Source: Ectocarpus siliculosus (taxonomy: Eukaryota; Sar; Phaeophyceae; Ectocarpales; Ectocarpaceae). From it: a stretch of 64,000 bases of DNA. Of the stretch, positions 1 to 11,826 are shown one piece after another (position 1 is the stretch's first letter; each line of letters begins with the position of its first letter). The translations under genes and the position numbers were made by a program. The stretch is taken from NCBI GenBank assembly GCA_000310025.1, contig FN648512.1, positions 103,095 to 167,094 on the forward strand, in the 5' to 3' direction. The notes under the pieces were generated by a model. The model did no database searches and was not told the origin of the DNA. It worked only from the letters and a program-made list of their open reading frames with translations.

Positions 1-1498
1 AAGGATTTATGCTGCCCGGGGGCAAGTGCCCGCGCCGTATTTCGTGTCTGGCTGCCTTCGCTCTGACTGAAGATGCGTCCCCGAACTTGGCTCTCTTGAT
101 GGTGTTTTACCCAAACGATATCATCCTTCCTGACCCTGCCTTTTTTATGTTGCGGTGGTAAACAGTTGGAGGGGCTGCGCCTGGAGAGATTCGAAAGCAG
201 ATCGCGCCCACATGGACTAAAACCAAGGCGGGGGTTTGACCAAGAGGAGTCTTCTTTTTTGTCATTGACGGTATGGCCGCCTTCTCTGCGACAACTTGAG
301 TTTGGGGATGGGTTCACCGTGCGGATCGCCACGCTCAAATGTCCGCCCTCCCTACAACAGCTTTCGATTGGGCATTGGTGCGACGAGCATATTGCCAGGG
401 TCAGTTGGACGATGTCTCTGCAGCAGGCATCATTCAGTGGAAACTTCGATCAGACCATCGCCGAAGTCATGTGGCCGGCCTCCCTGCAGCAGCTTTCGTT
501 CGGGGAAAGGTTCAATCAGCCCATCGCCAAAGTCGTATGGCCAGCGTCCCTGCAGAAACTTTCGTTTGGAGACTCGTTCAACTGGCCCATCGCCGGAGTC
601 GTGTGGCCGGTCTCCCTGGAGCAGCTTTCTTTCGGAGATTGGTTCAACCAGCCCATCGCCGGTGTCGTATGGCCGGCCTCACTTCGGCAGCTCTCGTTTG
701 GGAATAGGTTCAACGAGCCTATCGCCCTAGTAGTGTGGCCGGTCTATCTGCAGGAGCTTTCGTTCGGAGATTCTTTCAATGAGCGCATCGCCGAAGTCTT
801 GTGGCCGGCCTCATTAAGGTAGCTGTCGCTCGGCCGGTGTTTTGACCAGCCTATTTCGGGGGTCATGTGGCCGACCTCCTTGCAGCAGCTTTCCTTTGGC
901 TGGTCGTTTCGACAGTCCATCGTTGGAGTAGTTTGGCCAGCCTCACTGCGGCAGCTATCGTTCGGGTTCTACTTCGACCAACCTCTCGCCGAAGTCGAAT
1001 GGCCGGCCTCCCTTCGGCAACTTTCGTTCGGTTTGTGTTTCGACCAGCCCATCGCCACAGTCGTATGGCCGGCCTCCCTGCAGCAGCTGTCGTTCGGAGA
1101 TAGATTCAACCAGCCCATCGCCGAAGTCGTATGGCCAGCTTCCCTGCAGCAGCTTTCGTTCGGGGATCAGTTCGAATACCCTCTCGCTGAAGTCGTATGG
1201 CCGGCCTCCCTGCAACGCCTGTCGTTTGGGGACGACTTCAACCAGCCCATCGCTGAAGTTTTATGGTCGGCTTCCTTGCGGCAGCTTTCGTTCGGGGATT
1301 GGTTCGACTACCCTATCGTCGTCGTCCCTGCAACGCCTGTCGTTTCGAAACGACTTTAACCAGCCCATCACCAGTGTGGTGTGGCCAAGCTCCTTGCGGC
1401 AGCTTTCGTTTGGGAAACGGTTTTCCCAGCGTACAGATGGAGTCGTGTGGCCGGTCTCCCTTCAAACAGTGACGCGAATAGGGGTTTCTCTGCTGTAA
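1..1498 (+). pseudogene. FNIP-repeat protein copy A, broken and cut by the window edge
   Basis: The frame from about position 166 encodes 22-residue units of the form WPxSLxxLSFGxxFNxPIxxV, the pattern of the FNIP leucine-rich repeat family (solenoid proteins, usually thought to bind partners). It is nearly identical to copy B at 3816-5303 on the other strand. Three lesions are visible. An in-frame TAG ends the frame at 820-822, where B has a Gln codon. A 14-base deletion near 1315-1335 shifts the frame, so the repeats resume in another frame (seen from about 1340) and end at 1498 with the same GVSLL tail as B. The N-terminal region of B (the segment with RIDDQTP) is not found upstream, where 1-165 looks unrelated. 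Copy A also has one repeat unit (about 733-798) that B lacks. The two lesions make a pseudogene likely, though splicing around them cannot be excluded. Confidence 0.7.
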
Positions 1499-1830
1499 TG
1501 GCGCAATCATCGTGTTTTCTCTCGGGCTTCGCTATAATAGTTGTGAAAACGTGGAGAGGCTACGGATCAAGCGCATTGTTCCTGACCATGAGTAACCACA
1601 CGAAGGTTCGCCAAGCTACGGTTGCACCTGCGCCCGAAGTGATTTTGTAGCATGATCGAATGCGTCTGAGTACGAATACAATGCCTTGACGGGTGTAATT
1701 TTTTCGGGGGGTACATCGGTGCTGAGAGGGAGGGCATATTCTCACTTCTAACTGGTAATATAGCTTTCACTTGTGAACATCCTGGTTTTCAAGAAGTAGA
1801 ACGACCTTTTCATTAGATTGATAGTCTACA
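166..1830 (+). repeat. Left arm of the A/B inverted repeat
   Basis: This arm matches the reverse complement of about 3490-4975. The match covers the FNIP reading frame and continues past the stop codon into non-coding flank. For example, the stretch near 1555-1640 (GCATTGTTCCTGACCATGAG) corresponds to 3700-3730 read on the minus strand, and the region around 1690-1800 corresponds to about 3520-3600. The arms are tail to tail, about 1.65 kb apart. A transcript reading through both could fold into a long hairpin. Confidence 0.75.
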
Positions 1831-3489
1831 CCTTTGGCGACTATGGGACCCTACGCAACTCTGCGTTTTCAGTAGCACGACACGGTCGTCAAATTGTTAG
1901 TGAAAGTTAAGCCAATATTCTGTGACATTCCAAAGGAAAATGGTACGGGTCGATGAGGAGAGTGAGGTTCGTCCGCGGATACACGGTCTTGACGTGTCCC
2001 CTCATTCATTCCTGCGCACGACATTCATTGGCATGGAAAACGGAAGAAAGCGCTACTTCACGGTACGTCATAACTCGCAACATGTACCCCGCAAGCAACA
2101 CCGTTGGTCTCCCACGAGCCACGGCTCTTCAGCAACACCAGGACAGTACAAGCGTTCGAAGGCTCATAGAGAAAAGAGGAACACGAAAGACTTTCTATCG
2201 TACTCTTGATGCAGGAGCAGCGAGGCAGCAGAATGAGAACTCCGTGAGACCTTTCTTTTTGGAAGACCCCAGAAAACCAAACCAAGACAACCCAACCAAC
2301 ACGCCACAACAAGAACTCAAATACAACCGTAGATCTGGGAGATGTTCCGAATTCTTCCGTGCACAATAAACTACTGGTACAGTTTATTCGGTCTTCGACA
2401 ACAAACTTTCATTTTTTTTTGTGTCTCCTGTCGTAAGGGCCGCTCCCCCAAAAATCTCCCCTGGCAGAGTCCAATCTGGCCAATCTTGCGTTCATATCTC
2501 CTCCCCATAAGAACACGGCGTTCAAGTCGATCACAGTACCGTAGGTAGGCAGTGCTTGCGCCCCTGAGCCTTGTTCTCTGACACAAATATGTCACGCGCT
2601 TGCTCTGCCTCACGTCGAAGTTCTGTGCAACTTTCCTCTTGCCCATCGCACCCTTACGCCGTTGCGGCCGTGTTTTTGACCAACGCCATCCACCAATGTA
2701 TGGCTCAGGATTCAGGACACGATTGTCTCATGAGCTCGCTATTCCTATGGTTCCCTGTTATACAGAAGCGGTTTGCTGCTTGTCGTCCGTGTCCGGCAGC
2801 GTCGGTCAACCGGCAAGATTGAGAAGTTGGTCGTCCTGCTGCGGACCTCTGGTAGAATACACTTGGCCTCGCGTGTGTGCGAGTGTCTTAATTACATTCA
2901 ACAGTCTTAGCATCGACCACGCTTAACCGGCTGACCAATGTAACGGCGTCCGTCTCAGTGCGACTGAAAAAAAACGTGACAGTTAACGCCTTTAGGCGAT
3001 GTTCTGCGGACTTCAAGGCAGGAGCAACGGCGGCAACTGAGGAAGAGAAAAATACACGTGTCTGCCCCGAGGCTGGTACTTTTTACTTGTCGTGGTTGTT
3101 TTGGTTCTCCCCGGGTATCGTTGGCTCCCATCATACGCCCTCATTGTGCGACCACCACTCTCTCCGCTTGTTCTCTACCACTCACACCTTTGGGTTGATA
3201 TTTGTTTCGCCGGCTTCCTTGTAGCGTGGACGATCGGCTAGGTCGGAAATATTACTCTATGCCAACCTCTCTTCCTTCTTCCTGTTTCCGTTCGTCCATA
3301 ATCTCCCACTTCTTCCTCTTTCTCATCCAAGCCAGCGTCATGCTGGTTTCCGCCAGCAGCATAACGCTGTCTTGGTCAACCTCCTCGTTCGATGTCCTCT
3401 CCTCGTTCATTTGCAACCAACTAATGCGTGAGTGTTGTCCCATATTTTCTGGTCAAATGCGAACAACCGTCAAAGACAAGGTGAATCCC
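1831..3489. other. Spacer between the A and B arms, no gene seen
   Basis: Open frames here are short and overlap in several frames without recognisable motifs or a consistent set of splice sites. I see no RNA gene or repeat. The segment is the loop of the A/B inverted repeat. Confidence 0.4.
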
Positions 3490-4975
3490 TCTGAGATGAT
3501 GAGGGAAGTCGTTCTCCTTCTTGAAAAGCCAGGATGCTCAGAAGTAAAATTTGTATCATCGAGAATACTCCCTCCCTCTCAGCCCAGATGTATCCCCCCC
3601 CCCCTCGACAAAAATTGCACCCGTCAAGCTTTTGCATTCCTATTCAAGCGCTTTCGATGAGACACTCGAGGCGCAGGTGCAACGGTATCTTGGGGAACCT
3701 TCGTGTGGTTCCTCATGGTCAGGGACAATGCGTTCGATCTCTAGCTATTCCCTGTCACCACGTTTTTCAATAATAGCGACCCCACTCTCGAGAAAAAACA
3801 ACGATACTTGTGCGACTACAACAGAGAAACCCCAATACGCGTCACCGTTTGAAGGGAGACCGGCCACATGACTTCATCTGTACGCTGGGAAAACCGTTTC
3901 CCAAACGAAAGCTGCCGCAAGGAGCTTGGCCACACCACACTGGTGATGGGCTGGTTGAAGTCGTCCCCAAACGACAGGCGTTGCAAAGAAGATGGCCATA
4001 CTACTTCTGTAATAGGATAGTCGAACCAATCCCCGAACGAAAGCTGCTGCAAGGAAGCCGGCCATACGACTTCGGCGATGGGCTGATGGAATCTATCTCC
4101 GAACGACAGCTGCTGCAGGGAGGCCGGCCATACGACTGTGGCGATGGGCTGGTTGAAACACAAACCGAACGAAAGTTGCCGAAGGGAGGCCGGCCATTCG
4201 ACTTCGGCGATAGGTTGGTCGAAGTAGAACCCGAACGATAGCTGCCGCAGTGAGGCTGGCCACACTACTCCAACGATGGACTGTCGAAACGACCAGCCAA
4301 AGGAAAGCTGCTGCAAGGAGGTCGGCCACATGACCCCCGAAATAGGCTGGTCAAAACACCGGCCGAGCGACAGCTGCCTTAATGAGGCCGGCCACACTAC
4401 TAGGGCGATAGGCTCGTTGAACCTATTCCCAAACGAGAGCTGCCGAAGTGAGGCCGGCCATACGACACCGGCGATGGGCTGGTTGAACCAATCTCCGAAA
4501 GAAAGCTGCTCCAGGGAGACCGGCCACACGATTCCGGTGATGGGCCAGTTGAACGAGTCTCCAAACGAAAGTTTCTGCAGGGACGCTGGCCATACGACTT
4601 TGGCGATGGATTGATTGAACCTTTCCCCGAACGAAAGCTGCTGCAGGGAGGCCGGCCACATGACTTCGGTGATGGGCTGATCGAAGTTTCCACTGAATGA
4701 TACCTGCTGCAGAGACATCGGCCAACCGACCCTGGCAATATGCTCGTCGCACCAATGCCCAATCGAAAGCTGTTGTAGGGAGGGCGGACATTTGAGCGTG
4801 GCGATCCGCACGGTGAACCCATCCCCAAACTCAAGTTGTCGCAGAGAAGGCGGCCATACCATCGATGACAAAAAAGAAGACTCCTCTTGGTCAAACACCA
4901 GCCTTGGCTTTGGCCGACGTGGGCGCGATCCGCTCTTGAACCTCTCCAGACGCAGTACTTCCAAATGCTTCCACT
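3490..4975 (-). repeat. Right arm of the A/B inverted repeat
   Basis: Reverse-complement partner of 166-1830. It contains the FNIP units of copy B and about 330 bases of 3' flank. Similarity is high in the flank as well as in the coding part, with small indels in a C-rich tract near 3594-3606. This points to a recent duplication of a segment rather than selection on the protein alone. Confidence 0.75.
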
Positions 4976-5303
4976 GCCTATCGCCTGCATTTAGAACAAA
5001 ATCATTCATCTGGCCATAAACCCACGTCAAACGGAGCGCCAACACGACCGGCACACGGCTCGAGATGCAAACCTCAGGATCCCACAAGCTGTGCGGCGTC
5101 TGATCATCGATACGCACGTGCCAGGTCGGGACACTTCGGCACGCGGAGCAAAACGCCAAGCACACACATTGCAGCTGCAGGGTAGACTTGTACCAGTGCC
5201 CCCCCCTCCCGCCGTAAGCTTGGTGCAAGGTGATGGCGAAGGCGTCAAGAAACCGAGACCCGCCTGAACTTCGTCGACGAACCAGACGGAAAAGCGTGGA
5301 CAA
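3816..5303 (-). CDS. FNIP-repeat (leucine-rich) protein copy B, longest intact frame
   Basis: A continuous minus-strand frame of about 495 codons. The first third is a non-repeat region containing RIDDQTPHSLWDPE and LRLTWVYGQMNDFVL. It is followed by about 15 units of 22 residues (66 bp each) with WPxSL, LSFG and FNQPI signatures, and a short tail ending GVSLL. The unit pattern fits the FNIP repeat, known from Dictyostelium and other protists and from giant viruses; binding partners are unknown. No ATG opens this frame. A plausible splice acceptor (TTCAG) lies just above 5263, so the start is probably in an upstream exon and the true exon is likely 3816-5263. It is the least damaged of the three copies. 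Whether it is expressed cannot be told. Confidence 0.65.
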   Translation of the reverse strand: MSTLFRLVRRRSSGGSRFLDAFAITLHQAYGGRGGHWYKSTLQLQCVCLAFCSACRSVPTWHVRIDDQTPHSLWDPEVCISSRVPVVLALRLTWVYGQMNDFVLNAGDRQWKHLEVLRLERFKSGSRPRRPKPRLVFDQEESSFLSSMVWPPSLRQLEFGDGFTVRIATLKCPPSLQQLSIGHWCDEHIARVGWPMSLQQVSFSGNFDQPITEVMWPASLQQLSFGERFNQSIAKVVWPASLQKLSFGDSFNWPITGIVWPVSLEQLSFGDWFNQPIAGVVWPASLRQLSFGNRFNEPIALVVWPASLRQLSLGRCFDQPISGVMWPTSLQQLSFGWSFRQSIVGVVWPASLRQLSFGFYFDQPIAEVEWPASLRQLSFGLCFNQPIATVVWPASLQQLSFGDRFHQPIAEVVWPASLQQLSFGDWFDYPITEVVWPSSLQRLSFGDDFNQPITSVVWPSSLRQLSFGKRFSQRTDEVMWPVSLQTVTRIGVSLL

Positions 5304-6069
5304 AACGAAAGTAGTATAACAACGGTTTAAAGGAGACCGGTTCCTTCACCAGACGAAATACTGCCTCAAACGTTACAACACCACCTCATCCCATGGAGCT
5401 TGCCCAAATCAGATGTGAATTCACGTTGCCCCAAGAGCAAGCAAAAGCACTACCACGCCAGGCAACGAAATGCAAAAAGGAGGCAAAAAACATGCAGCCA
5501 TGTCGTGGTACGACAAAGCCTCGTCCCGAACTCTACAATGCTAGCCAGTCCTGCATATGGTGCTGGAGAAGAAGCACAAAGCTTGGATCTACGCAAGCGC
5601 AGTTCCACCATGCTCGGGTCAAACGTTGAGGCGCTCCTCGTTGACTCATTCCCGTTCATTTACAACGTAAGCTCGATGTGCGTAACGAATGTTGACCAGG
5701 ACAATGATGTACAATAAAAGCGTGCAATCTCCTGCACCACAGCGTGTCTCAGGTGTACAACAGCTTCCTAAATATTACTATTTAGAAGTAGTCACAACTC
5801 GAAGGAAGTAAAGAGGTTCTGAATCTTGCAGGAAGGCTACTTTTTGAGCATACATGCCAAAAGATTGAGGATCTATGTCGTTTTCCTGAGGGTTCGTTTT
5901 CCTGAGAGAGTGGTGGCTAACCACAAGGTATACACGAAACTGTGGACGTACTCTACATCAGGGTGGGAGAGCGACAACCATGTCCAGCAGAGACAATTGC
6001 TTGCTGATCGACACAAGAGAGGGGCAATACACCCACTACGCAGCAACGTGGGCGTGAGAAAGGACATCG
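5304..6069 (-). pseudogene. Degenerate upstream exons of the B gene region
   Basis: Read on the minus strand, parts of this stretch match plus-strand sequence upstream of copy C (about 12680-13550). The clearest match is 5935-6075 to 12690-12870, including an exact 17-base inverted match (5992-6008 to 12770-12786). The shared frame contains ANDVL, AHVAA and VSISKQLSLL. In the left copy it is interrupted by a TAG at 6038-6036, where the right copy has Trp. A second patch around 5630-5700 shares a GNEST motif with the right copy. I do not recognise the protein family. Confidence 0.4.
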
Positions 6070-6802
6070 TTGGCAATCGGGTGCAACTCCAAGAAATCCA
6101 CCAATCAGGAGGATATATTTTCTGCTACCCCCAAGATTCTCTCGTGTATTGCGTTCACCAAGGCCTCAGAGCTCCTCCTGTTTCTCGTCAACAAGATCAT
6201 GGCTCTCACAAACGTCGGTCGCGCACAAATACTAACTAACAGCTTGCCAAGGAATCACGGGAAGGCAATCCTAACACATTCTCGAGGTGATTTCTACAGT
6301 CGAACGTACCTGGATGCGGTGATCGCTCGCCATTGTTGGCTTTGTCGTTGTCGATTACGCCACCACCGCTGCTATCGCTGGGAGGCTTTCCACCGCTACC
6401 CTTGGACACCAGGGAAGAGGAGCGGTAAGGTGGCGAGCCCCAGCAATCCCCGCAGTCGCTGGGTGAAGGACCGGGAGGCGAACGTTCCCTCGAAGCTGGT
6501 GGGTCTGGCGAGGTTGGGGCGATCACTCTGGACGTATCTAGCGTGACCATTGCTCTAGCGTCACTTTCACGGTCTCGGTTTCTGGCGTTCCCTGGCTGTT
6601 GAAGGACGAGCTCATCTGGGACAGGGGCAATAACCAAAAGGGCACACATGTGAATGCGCACCGTCTGAACCAGGCTACCGCACGGAGGGACAAGGAGAAG
6701 GTTGTGAACAACACGCCTAGCGGACGCACGGAAATGTTTCGTCGTGGTACAGCATAACAACTGACACGGTGCTGCGTAATGCTGTGCTAAAGAAGGCATC
6801 AA
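6070..6802 (-). pseudogene. Conserved Ser/Pro/Gly-rich frame, left palindrome copy
   Basis: The minus-strand frame 6802-6236 encodes a low-complexity protein segment with GPSPSDCGDCWG, SKGSGG and NNGERSPHPGTF. It matches the plus-strand frame 12167-12565 in the right arm of the palindrome. A further matched piece at 6090-6210 reads RAMILLTRNRRSSEALV on the minus strand. The opposite strand also stays open in both copies, so strand assignment rests on agreement with the FNIP genes, which run the same way. No family is recognised. Confidence 0.35.
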
Positions 6803-8700
6803 ATGAAAAACCGTTCGAACTTGTGCCGCAAGGCTTCATGGAAACACGAAGCCAAAGACTGCAGGTCCAGACTTCGCTTGATGTTCTGCGACTATCCTCT
6901 CACAGGGATTCCTTCCGGTTCGCGTGTGTGGCCGGTTTCGAAAGCTGCCATGCACCGAGAGGTATGAATGTTGCCCAATGATTCATGTCCGTACAGCGTT
7001 TCCGTGTCCATTGATTAGCGAAGCGCTCGTATTCAAAAGACACCACTTTGCTGTAACGAAGGTTTCCAACAATACGCTGGAAAACCCACCCCTTCACTGC
7101 CGACCCAGGCTGGCCACGAAATATTCTCTTCTGACCTCTTGTCGAATGTGTGTGTGTGTGGATGTTCGCCCCACAACATCTGGCGCCAGTTCACGTTCAA
7201 TTCGGTTCATACGTTTGACGTCCCAGCCAGCCGGGGTCACCCAGAGGAATGCCACACCGGAGCTCCTTTTCATTTTTTTGCTCCACCTTTCCTTCTGCTG
7301 CACTTGCCTTACGGTAGTGATATGCTGAAAAGGGTTCAGCCGCCCCTTCCCGACGTCGACCGTAGAGTCGAACAGTTTTGTCTAAGCTCACAGAATTTTC
7401 CGATTTCCGCTGCAAATTGCGGCAAAGAAAACTCTCCGCACAAAAACCCGAACCCACAACCAGGTACTAAATAGGTTGTGAGGTTATTCTCTAGACCAAC
7501 CAGGGAACCGGTCAGTGTATTGTTGTTGTTGCTTTTGTCTTCGCACAAAAAACCGTTCCATGTATGGACATAATCGAGGCGAGAGTTCCATATGTAAACC
7601 AACCCTACCTGGGAGCGTTCTGAGTGGTACCCCAACGGCGTCCCTTCCTCTCAATGTCGAGAAAATAATTACTAGATGAGGGCACTACCGTATTTTATCA
7701 CGAGCTTCGGGAGATAAGCGCACCACGCCTGTGCCGAGGTGTTGCATCCACCAGAGCTTGACCTTGTCTGCAGCTCCCCAAAACAGGCAACGTACGTGTA
7801 GTGCGAGCTTGAGCTGCACACTGTGTTTAGCACAACAGATTGAAGTCAAGAACGGCCGTCGAGCTAGAGTGCGAGCGAGAGAGAGAGAACGAGAGAGAGA
7901 GAAGAGAGTTTCCGCTGAGGCACGCTTCTCACGAGGTCGTAGCTGTACGGCTCTCGGCCCATGCTTGTTTTCGGAGGGACTCCAATGCTCATGAACCCCG
8001 CCAGCGGTCGTTTTGAGTCGACATTCGTTCACGCTTCACCTACAGTAGTCCGTGATGATTCAGTCTCCATCGAGACAAGAGGGTATCGGTAGGAAGAGCT
8101 GTCCTCACCGCGATTCTCTCGCCGCCGGGGAGGGTACAGTCGCGTCAGGGCTACGTGCAGAAAGGGCAGACCGGTACGAGCCTTTTTGAAAACCTTGGCA
8201 GTCTCTTGGTGGTGGAGGAATCGAGCTTGGGATGTAGTCGAGGGTATGTGTGCACCACCACGGCGGCGCGGTACGCAGAAATGGTGTCGTCTGGAATGGT
8301 TGGACTTGCTCACCGGCGATCGCCGCGAGGCGGGTTTTCGAGGCAGTCTGAAAATTGGAGGCATGCTACAGTATACACCTACGCACAATATTTAGGTTTA
8401 CCTATATCCCCCCTCCGGGTTGCGGGCAGTTCGTATGGACCTATCTCTTAGACTATCACACCCTAGAATACTCGGAAACCCGCGTCCGCACTCATTAATG
8501 AATAGAAACTCTGTGACCAGCTCACGTTGGGTGGTGAGCAAGAAGAATTGCCTCTCTTTCCCATGTTCTTGAAGTTGGGCAAAAAAAAACAAGTTTGGGA
8601 GACGGACCCTCTTCCCCGATATCCGACGTTAGTAAAGCGTGTACTGTCTAACTCCAGGCTTGAAGCCCGTGCGCCCTCTACGGTAGCGTCAACCAGCGTG
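6803..8700. other. Palindrome left arm, no gene seen; GA-rich tract at 7875-7908
   Basis: No frame with recognisable motifs. A (GA)n tract at 7875-7908 and its flanks resemble, in inverted orientation, the (TC)n tract at 11257-11314 and its flanks, which is consistent with the palindrome described in the findings. Otherwise featureless to me. Confidence 0.35.
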
Positions 8701-9720
8701 GGCCCGACTTGGGTCGTTGCATGCTGCACGTCTCCACCAACAAAGAGGGTGTACTTTCACCTCTTCCCTTTTCTCGGACACACCGTAGCAGGCTGGGACC
8801 TTCGAATGTGGCCGACCGTACACACACCTCCATTCCCGCATCTTACCTGTGTTGGTGCAGTGAGACTGTCGTCCAAGCAATGGGCGTGAGCAACTCGTCC
8901 CCATGGAGGCCCGAAGTGTCGGAAGAGAATTGTCGCGGGAGTAACAAGTTTGGGAGTAAAGCTTTTGTACGATATTCCGCCGCGGGTTGACCTACGAGGA
9001 CCCTCCAGTGCAGCTACAGCAGTGGTGCGACGGGAAACTTTGAGAAAGATGGCGGCTGACGGGCAGCGATAGAAGGGAGGTGCTCTGTGCCGGGAAGAGT
9101 AAACGTGTACACTCTACACTAGAGGTCTTGCCGCCCGCGATTGTCCCGCGAACTTGTCCTAGCGTACCCTGTTTCTGGGAAGAGGCGTTGCTGCTTGTCA
9201 TCCACGCCCACCGGGGTCGGCCAATCAAAGAGGTTGACGATGCTCATCCCTGCCCCGGACCCCGGACCTCTCGTAGTGTAGAGTACCATCGCAAACACGT
9301 TTGCTCTTCCCGGCACAGAGCGCTTGTCCCCTCTATCGCTGCCCGTCAGCCGCCACCTCTTCCAAAGTTTCCCGTCGCACCACAGCTAGCTGCTAGCACT
9401 GGAGAGGGTTCCTCGTGGGTCAGCCGGCGGCGGAATATCGCAAGCTTTCCAAGGTTTCGGCCAAAATTCTCTTCCGACTTTTTGGGCCGCGATGGGGACG
9501 GGGACGAGTTGCTCACGCCCATCGTTTGCTTGGGCAGCGGTCTCACTACACAAATACCGGTAAGATTCGGGAGTGAGGGTGCGTGCGGTCGCCACTTTCG
9601 ATATGATTCATGTCTGCTACGTGCAAGAGGACAAGGGTAGACGAAGTGCAAAACGCGTGCCTACACATGTTGGTGGTGGCGTGGGGTGTGGAGACGTCAG
9701 CGTTCAGCAAATCCCCGGCG
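8700..9720. repeat. Foldback repeat at the palindrome centre
   Basis: Two arms of about 430-500 bp face each other around position 9201. Exact inverted matches include 8882-8901 with 9501-9520 (20 bases) and 9051-9072 with 9333-9354 (22 bases), with good similarity between them. The unpaired middle is about 9125-9260. No long protein frame fits the region. It could be a foldback transposon, or the best-preserved core of the larger palindrome. Confidence 0.7.
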
Positions 9721-11266
9721 GCTGTAGATACACATTTCGATTGATTCTACAGCAGTGGAGGGCATGAGCTTCAAGAAGTCTTAAAGAGGTGAATTAGGCA
9801 GCTTGGTGAGGATCTCCTTCGCCAAAATAGGATGTCGGAAAGGGCTCTCTCTTGCGAATTGTTTGGGTAACTCAACAGCTTCAGCAGCGTAAACTTCAAG
9901 CACGGTGGGGGGAGAATAATGAACTAACTCAAGTTTTCTCGCCAACGGGTGCTGACACTGGATTCATGCGTACCAAGTCTAGTGGATACAGCGGTGGTCT
10001 ACAGCAAGCGTAGGTCCAGCGAACTGTCCTAAACACCATTTTTTTTTGGGGGGGGGGGGACAACAGTGAGTGGGTGACATGACAGCATTGGGTACATAAC
10101 GCGAGAGTCCAACGAATCATAGCCCCATTCTGCTGCCTGGACAAGATGGCCAGGGCCCATGCACAGCATGATCATCAACGTAAACAATTGTTGAACGTCT
10201 CCAGGCCCGACACCAAGGCGGTGCACAAGGCCGCACCAGGTGGCCATTATTTTATATATTTTCAAGAGGAATATATAGACAAGAGTGGGTACTTGACAAA
10301 AACATCCTTTGCGGAGTCCACTCGTGAAAGGGCCGAACCTCTCAGTCTCGTTCCGATACCAGGACAGCATGTGCAAGGCCCATGCACACCATCGACTAAC
10401 TTTGACATTTTAACGGAATGCCGGGGACGTCTTCAATCTGCACACCGCCTCGGCGCACATGGCCTCAACATGTGGCCCTAGTTGGGTCCGAAATTCCGGT
10501 TGGTATACCCACCGAAATCTACCAAATATTGTACGTGGAAGTATGTTTTTCATCTACCCACCTTTGTCTATATTGTGAATCACTTTTTTTGTCCGAAGTG
10601 CACCCACTCATTGTCCGTTTTCATTCGGAAACCGATCTACATGTGTATCCACACGAGTTGCCCCTCATTTTCCAAACAAATGGGAGCAGTATTATTATTT
10701 CTCCTCAGAGAGAGAGAATCAACCCACAAGTTGCTACTACCAACAGTAGCCTTTAAGAGAAGCACTAGACCACGGGGCAACTATCATAGTTTGTGTTTTG
10801 TTGAAAGCGCTGGTTGGCCCCGGTGTAACGCCACCGGCAGGATCTTGAATATCACCCGAGCAATATCACCACGTTCTCCAGTTCGTGGCTTTCACCATGA
10901 CACCAAACATGCGAAAATCGAATGGTTATTGATCGCGGTATTCGTGGAGGACATTATTTTAGTTCCCCGTGAAGCAGGTTGTAGACAGGTATCTTCAGCA
11001 GCACCCGGGTTGATGGCATACTGCCCTGCTGCGACTGTCTCCTCCCTTGGGTGAGGATCATAGTGAGCATTTCTCTTCCCACAAGCGGGCCCTTTTCGTC
11101 TCGATTAACACCGCAACCAATGAGCTAAGGAGAGTGAATAAGTCATGGCGATACAAGCGGCCTGGAGGAGGACATCGGCAGTGGGGTCTCTCCCGCCAAT
11201 ATGGGCGAAGCGGAAGCTGCACAGCTGTGACCTTGTGGGAAGCGGGGCCAACGAAACCTCTCTCTC

Positions 11267-11316
<50 letters not shown>

Positions 11317-11826
11317 GCTCGCGCGCCCTCAACGTCTAAAGCCGGGTGTGCTTCACACCGACCGGTCGACAGCTCAAACTCGAGCGTTGTGGCCTATTTC
11401 GAGGAAGTCCAGGCAATATCAAAATTCTTGTAGATACGTATGGCACTTCCAACAATGGCCTCTGCATGCACTCTTTCCTCCTGAACCTCTTGGTGACGTA
11501 CGAAGATTTAAACGGAGCTACGTGACGTGGCCCGCATCTAGAAGTTTGGTCTCGGTCTTGAGGGGGAAATAATCTTTTGAGTACCAATCATAACTTCACC
11601 AGGTAGAGTTTTTAGCATAGAGGAGGTCGCCCCGAATTTGTCATACACACACTCGAAGGCAATAGTAAACTATTTTTCGTGGCGAACACAGGCCGGCGGT
11701 GAGAGGATTTTATGGGACGTTGCAAAAGTTGTTGCGACATATAGCGGCGTCTTTGAAACTGAGTGATTTGTTCAACCAATAGTCACGCTGCCTGCACAGT
11801 ACGGTGGATGAGATTTTTTTTCCGGA
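9721..11826. other. Palindrome right arm, no gene seen; simple repeat inside
   Basis: Apart from the (TC)n tract I find no gene. The longest plus-strand frame (10482-11054) has no recognisable motif. A poly-T/poly-G run lies at about 10040-10060, and the short word GGGCCCATGCACA recurs (near 10155 and 10376). Confidence 0.35.
11257..11314. repeat. (TC)n microsatellite
   Basis: Almost pure CT/TC dinucleotide tract of about 58 bases with one GT interruption near 11273. Confidence 0.9.

Noticed and set aside
6110-6230. Histone-fold-like helix (TPKILSCIAFTKASELLLFL and its partner at 12560-12660)
   Set aside because: Attractive, and open in both palindrome copies, but it lies on the strand opposite to the FNIP genes and the other shared exons, the alignment to known histone folds needs a gap, and the sense strand is equally open.
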